The notes: generated from the letters alone by a model not told the origin. Shown: positions 47,555-58,000, numbered from the stretch's first letter. The stretch is 64,000 bases of DNA from Atherix ibis (GCA_958298945.1 OY282610.1:64043088-64107087); one strand, 5' to 3'. A program made the numbers and translations.

Positions 47555-47705
47555 TAGGGATAAAAATGAATTTTGTTTGAATTAGAATTAGATTAGTTGG
47601 TGGATTTTTAGTTAGTTTAATCTGTTTGACGTATGTTTACGTCAAACAGATTTAAAAGCATTAATTGCTTATTCTTCAGTAGCTCATATAGGAATTGTTT
47701 TAATT
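47555..47705 (+). pseudogene. nad4: Nuclear mitochondrial insertion: nad4 fragment
   Basis: With the invertebrate mitochondrial code the plus strand reads [18 protein letters not shown] then [24 protein letters not shown], the conserved central segment of NADH dehydrogenase subunit 4. In the nuclear code the same frame has a stop (TGA for Trp). An 11-base insertion (GACGTATGTTT) inside the CLRQ codons creates a perfect short palindrome, AATCTGTTTGACGTA / TACGTCAAACAGATT. About 150 bp in total, joined to truncated mariner A3 on the left. Confidence 0.88.
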
Positions 47706-47852
47706 GGACAATAACAGGTAAACTCCTACGCAGAACTGGTAAGATTAGGTTTTATAGTTTTTCATTGGATTGGCATTAAACGGCGTTAGGAAAAAAGTTG
47801 TTTTATTAGCAAAACCATATTTACAGCAAATTTTTCTCTATTATATCTGTAT
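47706..47852 (+). repeat. 147-bp copy of the host gene exon-intron junction
   Basis: From GGACAATAACAGGTAAACTC to TCTATTATATCTGTA, this is about 97% identical to 49,254-49,399. That source covers the last 12 bases of coding exon 1 of the zinc-finger gene and the first 134 bases of the following intron. It lies between two mitochondrial fragments and cannot encode anything. The left junction shares GGA with nad4. Confidence 0.9.
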
Positions 47853-48198
47853 AACTTATTTCTTATTTTATTTATTTATTTCATTAAATATTATTTTATT
47901 TTTTTAATATATATAAAACTTTTCATTTAAATCAAATATTTTCTATTTCTTTAACTCTAAAGTTATTAAATTTCTAATATTTATAAATTTTTTTATGTTA
48001 AGATCCTTTTCTTGGATTTTTACCTAAAGGAATATTTATTCAATATATAGTTATAAATCATTAATATATTTTATTAACATTAATAAAATCTAATAACTTT
48101 AATTACACTATATTTTTATTTACGAATTTATTATATAAAAATTTTTTAAATATAAAATATTCTCATTAACAGGTATAACTTTAGTTTTAATTTTGTTT
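47853..48198 (+). pseudogene. nad2: Nuclear mitochondrial insertion: 3' part of nad2
   Basis: Decayed plus-strand sequence shows YKLFHLNQIF, FFNSKVIKFLIFINFFML, then DPFLGFLPKGIFIQ, matching the C-terminal third of insect ND2 (FKLFHFNQ..., NSK, FLGFLPKW..IQ). Frameshifts and stops are numerous, so the insertion is old. It runs straight into trnW as in the insect mitochondrial genome. Confidence 0.85.
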
Positions 48199-48267
48199 AA
48201 GATTTTAAGTTAAATAAACTAATAGCCATCAAAAGTTATAAATATAAGTTAATTTTTAGAAATCTTA
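48199..48267 (+). pseudogene. trnW: Mitochondrial tRNA-Trp pseudogene (numt)
   Basis: The acceptor stem AAGATTT (48,199-48,205) pairs with AAATCTT (48,260-48,266). The D arm TAAGTTAAATAAACTA and the anticodon arm AATAGCCATCAAAAGTTAT are close to insect mitochondrial tRNA-Trp, with anticodon TCA. It follows nad2 in the ancestral order. It is a nuclear relic, not a nuclear tRNA gene. Confidence 0.85.
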
Positions 48268-48270
48268 AAT

Positions 48271-48335
48271 TAGGTTTTAGTATAATTTTATATACTCCTT
48301 TAGAATTGCAGTCTAACATAAATAAAATACTTTCT
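48271..48335 (-). pseudogene. trnC: Mitochondrial tRNA-Cys pseudogene (numt)
   Basis: On the minus strand the anticodon arm TTAGACTGCAATTCTAA (anticodon GCA) is followed by AGGAGTATATAAAATTATAC, as in insect mitochondrial tRNA-Cys. Its opposite orientation right after trnW is the ancestral insect arrangement. The 5' acceptor side is degraded. Confidence 0.8.
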
Positions 48336-48699
48336 ATTAAAATGAAGAAACTACAAATTTTCAATTTTTGAATTCATAGAGAAAAATAAATATTCCATTG
48401 ATAATGAGTCTTTTCTGCCTTAATTGCAATCATACTACCCATGCATAACATAAATGTGTTAGGGTGGGAGACCTTGATTTATCTGCTGTTGTTTTGTCAT
48501 TTTCGGCTCACAATTTCTGTACAGGAATGTAAATTTGTCTACTTATTTGTGGCTCTGATGTGATTAAACAATCCAATAAACGAACCATTATAAATTTAAG
48601 ACATCACTCGACAGTCAGCTTATTTCTGAACAAGTTATGAAAGCTACACTACCGCCATCTATTTGTTAGGAGATATATGTTCATAGGGAAAGTAGAGTT
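48336..48699. other. Spacer
   Basis: No feature recognised. CCGCCATCTATTTGTTAGGA at 48,651 resembles CCGCCATCTATTTCTTAGCA at 39,059 and may be a small repeat. Confidence 0.4.
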
Positions 48700-48820
48700 T
48701 TGACAAATCAGTACTGACATTTGTTGTGTATTGTGACATTTGTTCGTGCGTTTGGTCGTTTTGGTGTAAATAAAAACGTTTGGTTTATTGTTCGCGTATT
48801 AAACAAATTTAAATTTGCTG
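48700..48820 (+). promoter_or_regulatory. Probable 5' untranslated first exon and promoter of the zinc-finger gene
   Basis: Upstream of the first coding exon, AAATTTGCTG|GTAAATATA at 48,820/48,821 makes a reasonable splice donor. TTATATTTCAG at 49,065-49,075 is a strong acceptor, giving an intron of 255 bases. No ATG occurs in the last 60 bases of the proposed exon, so translation would start at 49,099. The transcription start is not determined; no TATA box is evident. Confidence 0.45.
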
Positions 48821-49098
48821 GTAAATATAATAATTTTCCTATCTTTTCAAATTCTAAAATAATCTGGCCCTAAAACTCAGAGAAAATTCAATTTATTTAA
48901 AAAAAATCAAAATACAGGAATTATGTGAAAAGAATGTGTTTACTTCGATTTAGTTAATTGGTAATAATTATTTATCGTAATGATGCTACTACTTAATTAT
49001 GCAAGTTGTATTTTCTTTTTAGGAAATAGTTTTTAATGTTCACTTTAATTTGGTGTTTCTTTCCTTATATTTCAGATAAATCTGAAGACGTTCAAAAT

Positions 49099-49265
49099 AT
49101 GTCATTCGATACACCAGCAAAAAAATTGAAAATCGAAAATAAACAAATACATTTGGATATCTTAGAAGATTTGATATATATTTTGAGAAAAAAAGATAAT
49201 CCAATCATAAGTTATTTAGAAGAAATACAAACCATAAAAAATCTCATAAAGGAGGACAATAACAG
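49099..49265 (+). CDS. Zinc-finger gene, coding exon 1
   Basis: ATG in the context CAAAATATGTC starts MSFDTPAKKLKIENKQIHLD, then ILEDLIYILRKKDNPIISYL EEIQTIKNLIKEDNN. PAKKLKIE resembles the Myc-type nuclear localisation signal (PAAKRVKLD). The rest is predicted helical and coiled-coil-like. The exon opens at the acceptor CAG 49,073-49,075 (untranslated 49,076-49,098) and ends AAC AG|GTAAAC, leaving two bases of an Arg codon that is completed by the G at 54,924. The last 12 bases are duplicated at 47,706. Confidence 0.75.
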
Positions 49266-49344
49266 GTAAACTCCTACGCAGAACTAGTAAGATTTGGTTT
49301 TATAGTTTTTCATTGGATTGGCATTAAACGGCGTTAGGAAAAAG

Positions 49345-49440
49345 GTTGTTTTATTAGCAAAACCACATTTACAGCAAATTTTTCTCTATTATATCTGTAA
49401 TAGAGAACAATTTGCTGTAAATGCGGTTTTGCTAATAATA
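49345..49440. repeat. Inverted repeat at start of intron 2
   Basis: ATTAGCAAAACCACATTTAC AGCAAATTTTTCTCTATTA is followed after a few bases by its near-perfect inverse (TAATAGAGAACAATTTGCTG TAAATGCGGTTTTGCTAAT). Arms are about 38 bp. The copy at 47,706 ends at the tip of this hairpin. Confidence 0.8.
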
Positions 49441-49487
49441 AATTAAAAATTATAATTGATCTAATTTGCTTGGAAATATTAAAGATA

Positions 49488-50818
49488 CGAGGGTCATTCA
49501 ATAAGTCCTTAGAAAAAGATGGAAAAAAACTGTTTTTTAAATAAAAAATTTTTATTTTTCAACATAATCTCCTTTTAGCTCTATACACTTTTCCAACCGT
49601 TTTTCAAAATTTTTATCCCGTCCAAAAAATAGGATTTCGGAAGTTCTGCAAAATTCTCATCCGTTTGAGCAATGACGTCCTCGTTGGAAGTGAACCATCG
49701 TCCGCCAAGCCATTTCTTCAGATTGGGGAAAAGAAAATAGTCACTCGGGGTAAAATCTGGTGAATGAGCGGGATGCTGCAACAATTCCATTCTCAATTCC
49801 ACAATTTTCGCAATGGAAACAGCGCAGGTGTGCACACGCGCATTGTCCTGATGCAAGAGGATTTTTTTCTTCTTCAGATGGGGGCGTTTCTCTTTGATTT
49901 CCTCACTCAACCGTTGCAATAACGACGCGTAATACGCTCCTGTTATTGTTTTTCCTTTTTCCAAGTAGTCGCCCTGCGAATCCCAAAAGACCGTGGCCAT
50001 CACCTTGCCGGCCGATGGCACAGTTTTTGCATTCTTCGGAGCCCGTTCACCCTTGAAAATCCACTGTGATGACTGTCTCTTCGTTTTTGGAGTGTAGTAG
50101 TGTATCCAGGTTTCGTCCACAGTGACATATCGACGAAGGAATTCGGCAGGATTGCGATGAAAGAGTGCCAACATAGCCTCAGAGTCCACTGCACGATTGC
50201 GCTTATTCTCCTCTGAGAGCATCGCGGCACCCATCTTGCCGAAATTTTTTTCACAGACAATTTTTCATGCAAAATTGAAGCGACTGTACCTTGTGATATG
50301 CCCGTGGCCTCAACTAATTCGCGCACTTTAATTCGCCGATCGTTCAAAATCAGATCGTGGATTTTGTCGATGATTTCAGGAGTAGACACCTCAACTGGGC
50401 GTCCTGAACGATATTCATCTTTTGTGGATGAACGGCCACGTTTAAATTCATTCACCCAATTGTAAACCATCGCAAACACAGGTGCAGATGTGCCATTAAC
50501 TGCATCCAACTCGGCTTTGATTTCTTTCGGGCTTAAGCCTTTCAAATGGAGATGTTTGATGACAGCCCTAAACTCGCTTTTTTCCATTGTTATGCACAAA
50601 TAAATGTCGTTAACTTTAATCGACGATAGAAATTGACCTACGCTGTGGATTGTTATGCACAAATAAATGTCGTTAACTTTAATCGACGATAGAAATTGGC
50701 CTACGAGCTGAAGTTTTGACAGCTTTCCTGTCGATAATGCTACTTACAAAAAAAATCTTTACCGACACTATGAGCGCAATTTCTCGGATTTTCCAAGGAC
50801 TTATTGAACGACACCTCG
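49488..50818 (-). mobile_element. Mariner family A copy 4 (A4) in intron 2, 1,331 bp
   Basis: Both ends are present with flanking TA (49,486-49,487 and 50,819-50,820): CGAGGGTCATTCAATAAGTC at left and TTATTGAACGACACCTCG at right. It is about 60 bp longer than A1 because the 5' untranslated region has a tandem duplication of about 57 bp at a 63-bp period (TTGTTATGCACAAATAAATG at 50,587 and 50,650). Confidence 0.92.
49552..50587 (-). pseudogene. Mariner transposase A4
   Basis: The minus-strand ATG at 50,587 begins MEKSEFRAVIKHLHLKGLSP. All three catalytic Asp motifs are present (TVDETWIHYYTPKTK, LHQDNARVHT, DFTPSDYFLF). A one-base loss at about 50,221 shifts frame after WVPR. Twelve bases (IIFI codons) are missing near 49,972. 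A one-base loss near 49,605 changes the C-terminus. Otherwise it is very similar to A1. Confidence 0.9.
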
Positions 50819-50951
50819 TAGCTAATTTGTAATTTCACTGTTTTTCGAAGACATATTTTGGGTTTTAAAAAGCAGTATCAAAAAAATTGTTATATTTCAT
50901 AGCATATGTAACAATGCTTCTGATTTGTTTTGAGAGTTTTAAACTGGGATA

Positions 50952-51116
50952 TGTGTAATAGATTGTCAAATGTAAATTTGACAGTTCAGCTCATGCTGTG
51001 CTAACTTGATGATAATCAGTTGAGCTTCAATCTTTGTACACAACACACGTAATTAGTAAAGTAAATAAATTACAATAATTAATAAACATAATAATTGCGT
51101 TTCATTATAAAAGTTC
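50952..51116 (+). repeat. Gypsy LTR in inverted orientation (left)
   Basis: TGTGTAATAGATTGTCAAAT to TTCATTATAAAAGTTC repeats the right LTR (52,933-53,118) as its reverse complement at about 95% identity. It lacks the last 20 or so bases of the LTR and 8 bases near its start. For a minus-strand element the 3' LTR should have the same orientation as the 5' LTR; here it is flipped. Confidence 0.85.
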
Positions 51117-52932
51117 TATGTCATGTTTCTCATTCCAGTCAAATGGAACATCCTTTCCCGTTAATCGTCGTAATTCAGCTGTTAGCTTTGACAGATTTGG
51201 AATAAATTTTGCCAAATATTTGAATAATTCAAGTAATCGCATTACCCCATGCTTATCTGATAGTTTTTTAATTGCTAAATGTGACCCATAAATTTGACTT
51301 CGGACTTACGATATTGAATTTTCTTTGAATTAAACTTAACATTGTGCAAACGTGCACGTTCAAGAACAATTGACAAAATTCTATCGTGTTCCTCTTTGAA
51401 ATATTTCCGGTGCACAATTTAACCGAAATGGCAGTCGATTGAACTTGTATCGGCCAAAGGGTGTCATGAATGTTGTCAATTCCGAACTTTTTTCATCTAA
51501 TTCCAATTGCCAAAATCCATTTGAGCAATCAAGTACCGTGAAAACTTTTTTATTGCATAGTTCCGATGTGAAATTTTCCATCATAGGAATTAAGAAATAT
51601 TCCCGTTTAATACAAGCATTAAGTGGTTTTGGATCCAAGCAAATACGCAAATCATCCGGTTTTTCCACCACTTGTATGTTATGCACCCAGTCAGTTGGAT
51701 GCGACACTCGCGATATTACTTTCGCGATTTCCATTCCATCCAATTTAGGGTTATGTTTCTTTATTATCGTGTTTGGAAATCTCTTTTGTAGTGAACAACC
51801 GACTTTGCATCTTCTTTTAACTGAATAGTGACTTTTCCCGGTAATTTTCCAAGCCCATTAAATATGTCACTGTTGCTACTTACAAATTCTTCTTGACATT
51901 CCGGTAATTTAATTGAATTAATGTCCAATCGTTTTATAAGACCAAATCTAATGCAAGTATCAAGGCCAAGTATTGGTTCAAGTGCATCACTCACTACCAA
52001 AGATTGAGTTAACTTCTCCGTTTGAGAATTCAAATCTATTAAATTTAATTTGACAGTACCAAAAATTTTTACTTTATTACTACTATAATCGAATACAGGA
52101 TAGTCATTTTGTTCATTACTCAATTTTATCTTTAATTTTTCAATAAATTTCAATGGCACACAATTGACGTCAGATCCAGTATCGATTTTCAAGTTAACTA
52201 CGTCTAATACCAATTGGTATGCTTTGGTCCATCGTTTGCATTTATTCTATAAACACAATTATTACTAAGGGTGTATTCCAAGTTATCTTTTACACTGATG
52301 GATTTACCTGACATATCACGCCAGTCGAGATGATTGATTTGTGGTTTCGAAACTTGTCCGGCAATTTGCGATTTGTTGCTCTTCTTGCTGATGTGTGTCT
52401 TCTTCAACGTGTGCTGCGACATTACCCTGTGCCGGTACCATTCGTTGTATAGTGACTGTACCCAGCACCGAATTGTCAGAACCATCATTCGAAAACAATG
52501 TATTGTATATATTGGCGCCTTTTGTTCCAATCAACCAGAGGAAAAGTGCGATTTTTGTTGCTTCTGGTTGAGCATTCTTGTCGTTTGTGATCATGAAAAC
52601 CACAAAATCACGTTTCCAATTTTTCCAGTCAATCGACAAATTCGTGCAATCCAATTCTCCGAGGTATTTCCGTTTTCAAAATATCCTGTTTATTGCACTT
52701 TTTCTAAGAAATAATGTGAAAATAAACTTTCCGATGTTCAATTTCTTCCGATGAAAATTGCTCAATCACAATGTTGTTTTGCAATAGTATGCTCCGATGA
52801 CGAAATTCAATGTGTTTGCAATGCAATGCTTCGTTGATGAAATTGAAAAATTTCTTGAATTCCTGATTGTGAACTCACTTTCAGTATTCCTATTTTACGT
52901 TAAAATAACTGATTTTTTCACTTCTGACACCA
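51117..52932 (-). mobile_element. Ty3/gypsy-type retroelement body, truncated, in intron 2
   Basis: On the minus strand after the LTR come a primer-binding-like TGGTGTCAGAAGTG (52,932-52,919), a gag remnant (MDCTNLSIDWKNWKRDFVVF, about 52,654-52,316), and a retroviral-type aspartic protease (VNLKIDTGSDVNCVPLKFIE with the DTG catalytic triad, later EPILGLDTCIRFGLI, 52,213-51,900). Reverse transcriptase follows: VVEKPDDLRICLDPKPLNAC, FTVLDCSNGFWQLELDEKSS with the first RT Asp, TTFMTPFGRYKFNRLPF. Sequence continues in broken frames to VPFDWNEKHD at about 51,125 and is cut at the start of RNase H. The YxDD box, RNase H body and integrase are missing or degraded. Several frameshifts make it inactive. 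It is an insect LTR retroelement; no env is present. Confidence 0.85.
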
Positions 52933-53118
52933 TGTAAAAGTATGGAACTTTTATAATGAAACGCAATTATTATGTTTATTAATTGGTGTAATTTATTAAC
53001 TTTACTGATTACGTGTGTTGTGTACAAAGGTTGAAGCTCAACTGATTATCATCAAGTTAGCACAGCATGAGCTGAACTGTCAAATTTACATTTGACAATC
53101 TATTGACATTATTACACA
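52933..53118 (-). repeat. Gypsy 5' LTR (right)
   Basis: Read on the minus strand the 186-bp LTR starts TGTGTAATAATGTCAATAG and ends CATACTTTTACA, with TG...CA ends, directly followed by the primer-binding-like sequence. It contains AATAAACATAATAATTG, a plausible polyadenylation region. Confidence 0.85.
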
Positions 53119-53210
53119 TATGAGATGACAAAAAGTGATAATTAGTCATTTTAAAAAATTGAGCCTGCAATCTTGTACGGTTGGATAATATTTTTAAAGA
53201 TAGAATAATA

Positions 53211-54424
53211 CGAGCGTCGTTCAATAAGTCCTTAGAAAATCCGAGAAATTGCGCTCGTAGTGTCGGTAAAGATTTTTTGTAAGTAGCATTATCGACAGGA
53301 AAGCTGTCAAAATTTCAGCTCGATCCATAGCGTAGGTCAATTTCTATCGTCGATTAAAGTTAACGACATTTATTTGTGCATAACAATGGAAAAAAGCGAG
53401 TTTAGGGCTGTCATCAAACATCTCCATTTGAAAGGCTTAAGCCCGAAAGAAATCAAAGCCGAGTTGGATGCAGTTCATGGCATATCTGCACCTGTGTTTC
53501 CGACGGTTTACAATTGGGTGAATGAATTTAAACGTGGTCGTTCATCTACAAAAGATGAACATCGTTCAGGACGCCCAGTTGAGGTGTCTACTACTGAAAT
53601 CATCGACAAAATCCATATCACAAGGTACAGTCACTTCAATTTTGCATGAAAAATTGTCTGTGAAAAAAATTTCGGCAAGATGGGTGCCGCGTTTGCTCTC
53701 AGAGGAGAAATCGTGTAGTGGACTCTGAGGCTATGTTGGCACTCTTTCATCGCAATCCTGCCGAATTCCTTCGTCGATATGTCACTGTGGACGAATCCTG
53801 GATACACTTCTACACTCCAGAAACGAAGAGACAGTCATCATAGTGGATTTTCAAGGGTGAACGGGCTCCGAAGAATGCAAAAACTGTGCCATCGGCCGGC
53901 AAGGTGATGGCCACGGTGTTTTGGGATTCGCAGGGCATCATTTTTATCGACTACTTGTAAAAAGGAAAAACAATAACAGGAGCGTCGTTATTGCAACGGT
54001 TGAGCTAGGAAATCAAAGAGAAACGCCCCCATCTGGAGAAGAAAAAAATCCTCTTGCATCAGGACAATGCGCGTGTGCACACCTGCGCTGTTTCCATGGC
54101 CAAAATTGAGGAATTGAGAATGGAATTGTTGCAGCATCCCGCTTATTCTCCAGATTTGGCCCCGAGTGACTATTTTCTTTTCCCCAATCTGAAGAAATGG
54201 CTTAGCGGACGACGGTTCACTTCCAACGAGGACGTCATTGCTCAAACGGATGAGTATTTTGCAGAACTTCCGAAATCCTATTTTTTGGACGGGATAAAAA
54301 TTTTGGAAAAACGGTTGGAAAAGTGTATAGAGCTAAAAGGAGCTTATGTTGAAAAATTAAAATTTTTTTTTTTAAAAAACAGTTTTTTTTAATCTTTTTC
54401 TAAGGACTTATTGAATGACCCTCG
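53211..54424 (+). mobile_element. Mariner family A copy 5 (A5) in intron 2
   Basis: Both termini are present (CGAGCGTCGTTCAATAAGTC and the inverse to 54,424) with TA on each side (53,209-53,210 and 54,425-54,426). It is 1,214 bp, shorter than A1 because of internal deletions. Orientation is opposite to A4 in the same intron. Confidence 0.92.
53386..54392 (+). pseudogene. Mariner transposase A5, sublineage with 59-bp deletion
   Basis: The start codon is intact. After EIIDKIH a 59-bp deletion joins AAAATCC to ATATCACAAGG, removing most of the second helix-turn-helix and shifting frame. Further lesions: loss of bases at GAGAAATCG (53,706), a CAG to TAG stop at 53,841, stops in the DYLEKG and LSEEIK segments, and a lost stop codon at the end (GAAAAATTAAAA). 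The deletion, an ACT-ACT-GAA variant before it and the stop-loss are shared with A6. Confidence 0.9.
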
Positions 54425-54711
54425 TACATGGCGCTCGTGTGCTTTTTAGAATTAAAGTTAGATTGCCGAAACATTTTAATTAAGTCTTCAGTAAAATCTG
54501 ACGTAGATATTCAGATCAAAAATCATTATTAGATTTTCTGTGAACTGGGGTGAAGAACTTACAATTATTTGGATAGAAGTTTGTCATAATGACTTTAATT
54601 TACTATTGGTACCAAGCAGCGTTTTTACCATAAAGGAATATTACTATATCTTAGATTATATTATATTTTCGTATAAACAAAGAACTAGGAAAGGTTAACT
54701 AATAGAGTTGT

Positions 54712-54775
54712 TGTGTAGTGGTAAGCGCATATTTTTGAAAAGTTTATAGATTCAAATTTCGGAAGCATTGGCCTT
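54712..54775 (+). other. tRNA-like segment, possible SINE relic
   Basis: TGTAGTGGTAAGCGC (A-box-like) and AGATTCAAATTTCGG (B-box-like) are at tRNA spacing. No acceptor stem forms. Weak call. Confidence 0.25.
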
Positions 54776-54923
54776 ATTGAATAAAACTCGCGAAAAAAAT
54801 TATATCCCGAATGCCATCGTATTTTACTAAAAAAATTTAAGCAACATTATCTTGAGGCATTAACATATTTTAAGAAAAAAAAAAATTTAATGGTACTTAA
54901 TTTTGTATTTTTCTATTTAACAG

Positions 54924-54984
54924 GCAAAAATTAATACAAAAATGCGAGGAGTTGATTAACAAATGTAAAGGAAACAACAGTACT
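54924..54984 (+). CDS. Zinc-finger gene, coding exon 2
   Basis: The acceptor TTTCTATTTAACAG (to 54,923) and donor ACT|GTAAGT (54,985) bound 61 bases. In the phase set by exon 1 they read R then QKLIQKCEELINKCKGNNST without a stop, continuing the helical N-terminal region. The exon ends in phase 0, which matches exon 3. The upstream intron is 5,658 bases and filled with transposons; the downstream intron is 75 bases and ends ACATAAAG. Confidence 0.75.
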
Positions 54985-55059
54985 GTAAGTTAAAATTCAA
55001 TTCGTTTAATTGCAATTTTCAATTGTACTTTTACTATTATTATTATTATTTACATAAAG

Positions 55060-58000
55060 GTAATTGCAGTTCCAAATAGTTCTTCAGTTGAGAATAGTTC
55101 CGAAGATGGTTCAGTTAGTGTGTCAAAAAGGACAGATACGAATATTACAAATGGTGCCATTTCTATTCCAACATTTCAAAGCGATCCATCTATAATAGAC
55201 TACTTATTAAAAGTTTGCAACGATCTTGTTAGTAGTGTCGATATGGACAGTAGTAATAGTAGTGCCCAATTGAATGTCAAAACTGTTTACGATTTAAACA
55301 CAAATAAATTGTGTCATTTCAATAGCTTATATGCTGATACTTGTTTAATTTGCCTACAGAAAACAGAAAATATGTTTGCGTATCGACTAAATTTACCTAG
55401 TACGGTTATGGTATTGCACTACGTAAATGTGCATGGAGATTGCGAAGTACCGATATCCAGATTATCTAGCCGTGGCATTGATATTTTACAGCATCAGCAT
55501 AATATATCTGCTGTGTTGGTGCATAGTATGTCTGTACAATGGCACAGTCGATATAGTTACAAATGCGTATTCTGCAATCGAATGCTAACAATGACTTTGT
55601 ATGATTGGTATGAGCATTTCAGTTCGCACACCGGCGAATATGATTTTTATTGTAGCAAGTGTATGTGGCGATACCCATTGAAAAGTGGTGTGATTGAACA
55701 TTGCAAAACTAAATGCCAATTCGACGACTCATTGGTTAATGGGGTATCATCTTTTCGAAAAAAAATTGCAACAAAAATAGATTGTTATGTTTGTAAAGAA
55801 TGCAACTATGTACAATTGAAAAAATCGCGTGTGCTTCGTCATTTGCAAGTTGAACACGGATATACTATTCATGAAACGAGTAATAAAATAATTAAGTTAA
55901 AACTGATCCAAACTCCCGCACCTGAGTCAGCAACAACTCGTCAACAATATAGAAATCATAGTCCTCTGGTTGAAACCGACTTGGATTTGAATTGCCGTAG
56001 TCTGTATGTGCAAAGATGTTTTTATTGTCATCTGAAATCACCAGACGAACCTAAAGATTACATGGCTTTACATTACGCTTCACATAACCTTACTGAAATA
56101 CCCACAGCTAGACTATCCCAACCAGATGTGTACCGTTTGCGAGTAGATTGTAACAAATACGCTGAAATCAAATACTCTTTGCTTATCAATGAACCTGAAT
56201 ATCTTAGCATTTGTATATTTTGCCAAATGGAATTAGTAGCAACAGTTAAACGTTGGTATCAACACTACACAACACACACCGGCGAATTGAATTATAAATG
56301 CGAACCTTGCGGCTTACGTAGTTTTGATGATGCAGTTATAGCAGAGCACCAAGAAAAAAGTGAATCAGAATGCCATATATCACGTGTAAAATGCCAAACA
56401 AATGTAGATAGCAATATGAAGCATATATTAGTCTTCGTATGTTTTGAATGCAATTATTCACAACTCATAGAAGACAATTTAATATTCCATATTTTGAAAC
56501 GCCATTGCAATTATCAATACCACGTATTTCCATTAATCAGTTTTCCACGGATCAATGAACTGCCCAATATTGACGTTGGAATTGGTTTAGATAAACCACA
56601 AAATATTAGTGCTTATTCCATTTGTTCAAGCGAAAGCGACGTTGGTGAAAATAACCATGAACATACAGCGTCATTGGAAATTTCCGAACTAGCTTACACC
56701 GATTATGCAAATGAAATTTGTTTGGTTGATGGGAATATTGAAGGTGATAGTAAAAGTGAAATAAATTCAGAATTTACGTCACACGATTATACTAAAAATA
56801 ATAATGACAATTGTGAAGAACGAATAAGAACTGCACTACCAGCTGATTATGTTCGCCAGAGAGATCAAACTGAAATGAATCCACTTGAATCTCATCTATT
56901 CAATAGGGTAATTAGTAACAAGCATACAGAGTCGATAATCGAGAATTGTGAAAACGATTATAGTGATAACAGAGATGTAATATTGGTAGAGGAAGTTAGT
57001 ACAGAAGCTACTACATTGGATTCAGATTTAAAAAATAAGGGCACACAAAATGACATACTGAACGTAAATAAGTTGAATCATTGCCACGATATAAAAAAGA
57101 TCACCCAATGTATTATATGTAAATATAGACACAATGATATGGTGGGTCATTATGTCAACTATCATACAGACAGCGAAGTCCTTATATCTCGGTTGCCACC
57201 ACAGTTTACAGAACACGTATTACAGGACAATTATAATAACATTTATTTCTGGGAGGAAAAAATTTTGTCAACGTGCATATTTTGTAATATGGAATTGTTC
57301 GGTACCTTAACGAAATGGTTCGAACATTTTGCAACACATACTGGCAATTTTCCGTATCAATGTTTCGCGTGCAATATGCGTTTCCCAAAATTGGACTTCG
57401 AACATCATTGCAGTGCAGCCAGAACAATTTGTAAAGTGGAATGGTATAACGAGTTAATGAATACCATCGAAGCTTATATCTGTCTGAAATGCAACTTCAT
57501 TCAATTAAGTCGTGACTGTATGAATGACCATATTATGCTTCAACATGGGAACACAATTATAAATGAATATTCGTATCAGCCAGTGATACTACTGCAATTG
57601 ATTCACTCTCAAGATGAATTATTAACAAAATTACAAAATTTATACGAGCCGGTACAAATCGACCTAAGTCAAAGAATAATGGAGGAAATTCGAAGTAATG
57701 ATTACTTCGATACTTTACGTTCTGTTCTGCCAGTCGATGCAATAAACTGTTACGATTCGTTGAGCATAAAATTTAGCTGCATATATTGTGAATTTAGTAT
57801 CAAGACGTTTTACGAAATACTTACGCATTGGATCGTAAAGCATAAAATAAATAATTGCATTCCGTACGATAGTTTTTACCAACTGCCATTCTTTTATACT
57901 GTAAAAATACATATAATACAGACACACATGACGTCATCTTCATTACCCCGCCAATCTTCAGTATCGCCATTGCATCTGCGATGGGAGCTTTCATCGGAAG

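Noticed and set aside
48199..48335. tRNA-Trp and tRNA-Cys as functional RNA genes
   Set aside because: Sequence, order and anticodon TCA are mitochondrial, and they are embedded in a decayed nad2 fragment in nuclear DNA.
50952..53118. A DNA transposon with 170-bp terminal inverted repeats encoding protease and RT
   Set aside because: The right repeat has LTR hallmarks (TG...CA and an adjacent primer-binding-like site) and the body is gypsy; inversion of one LTR explains the structure better.
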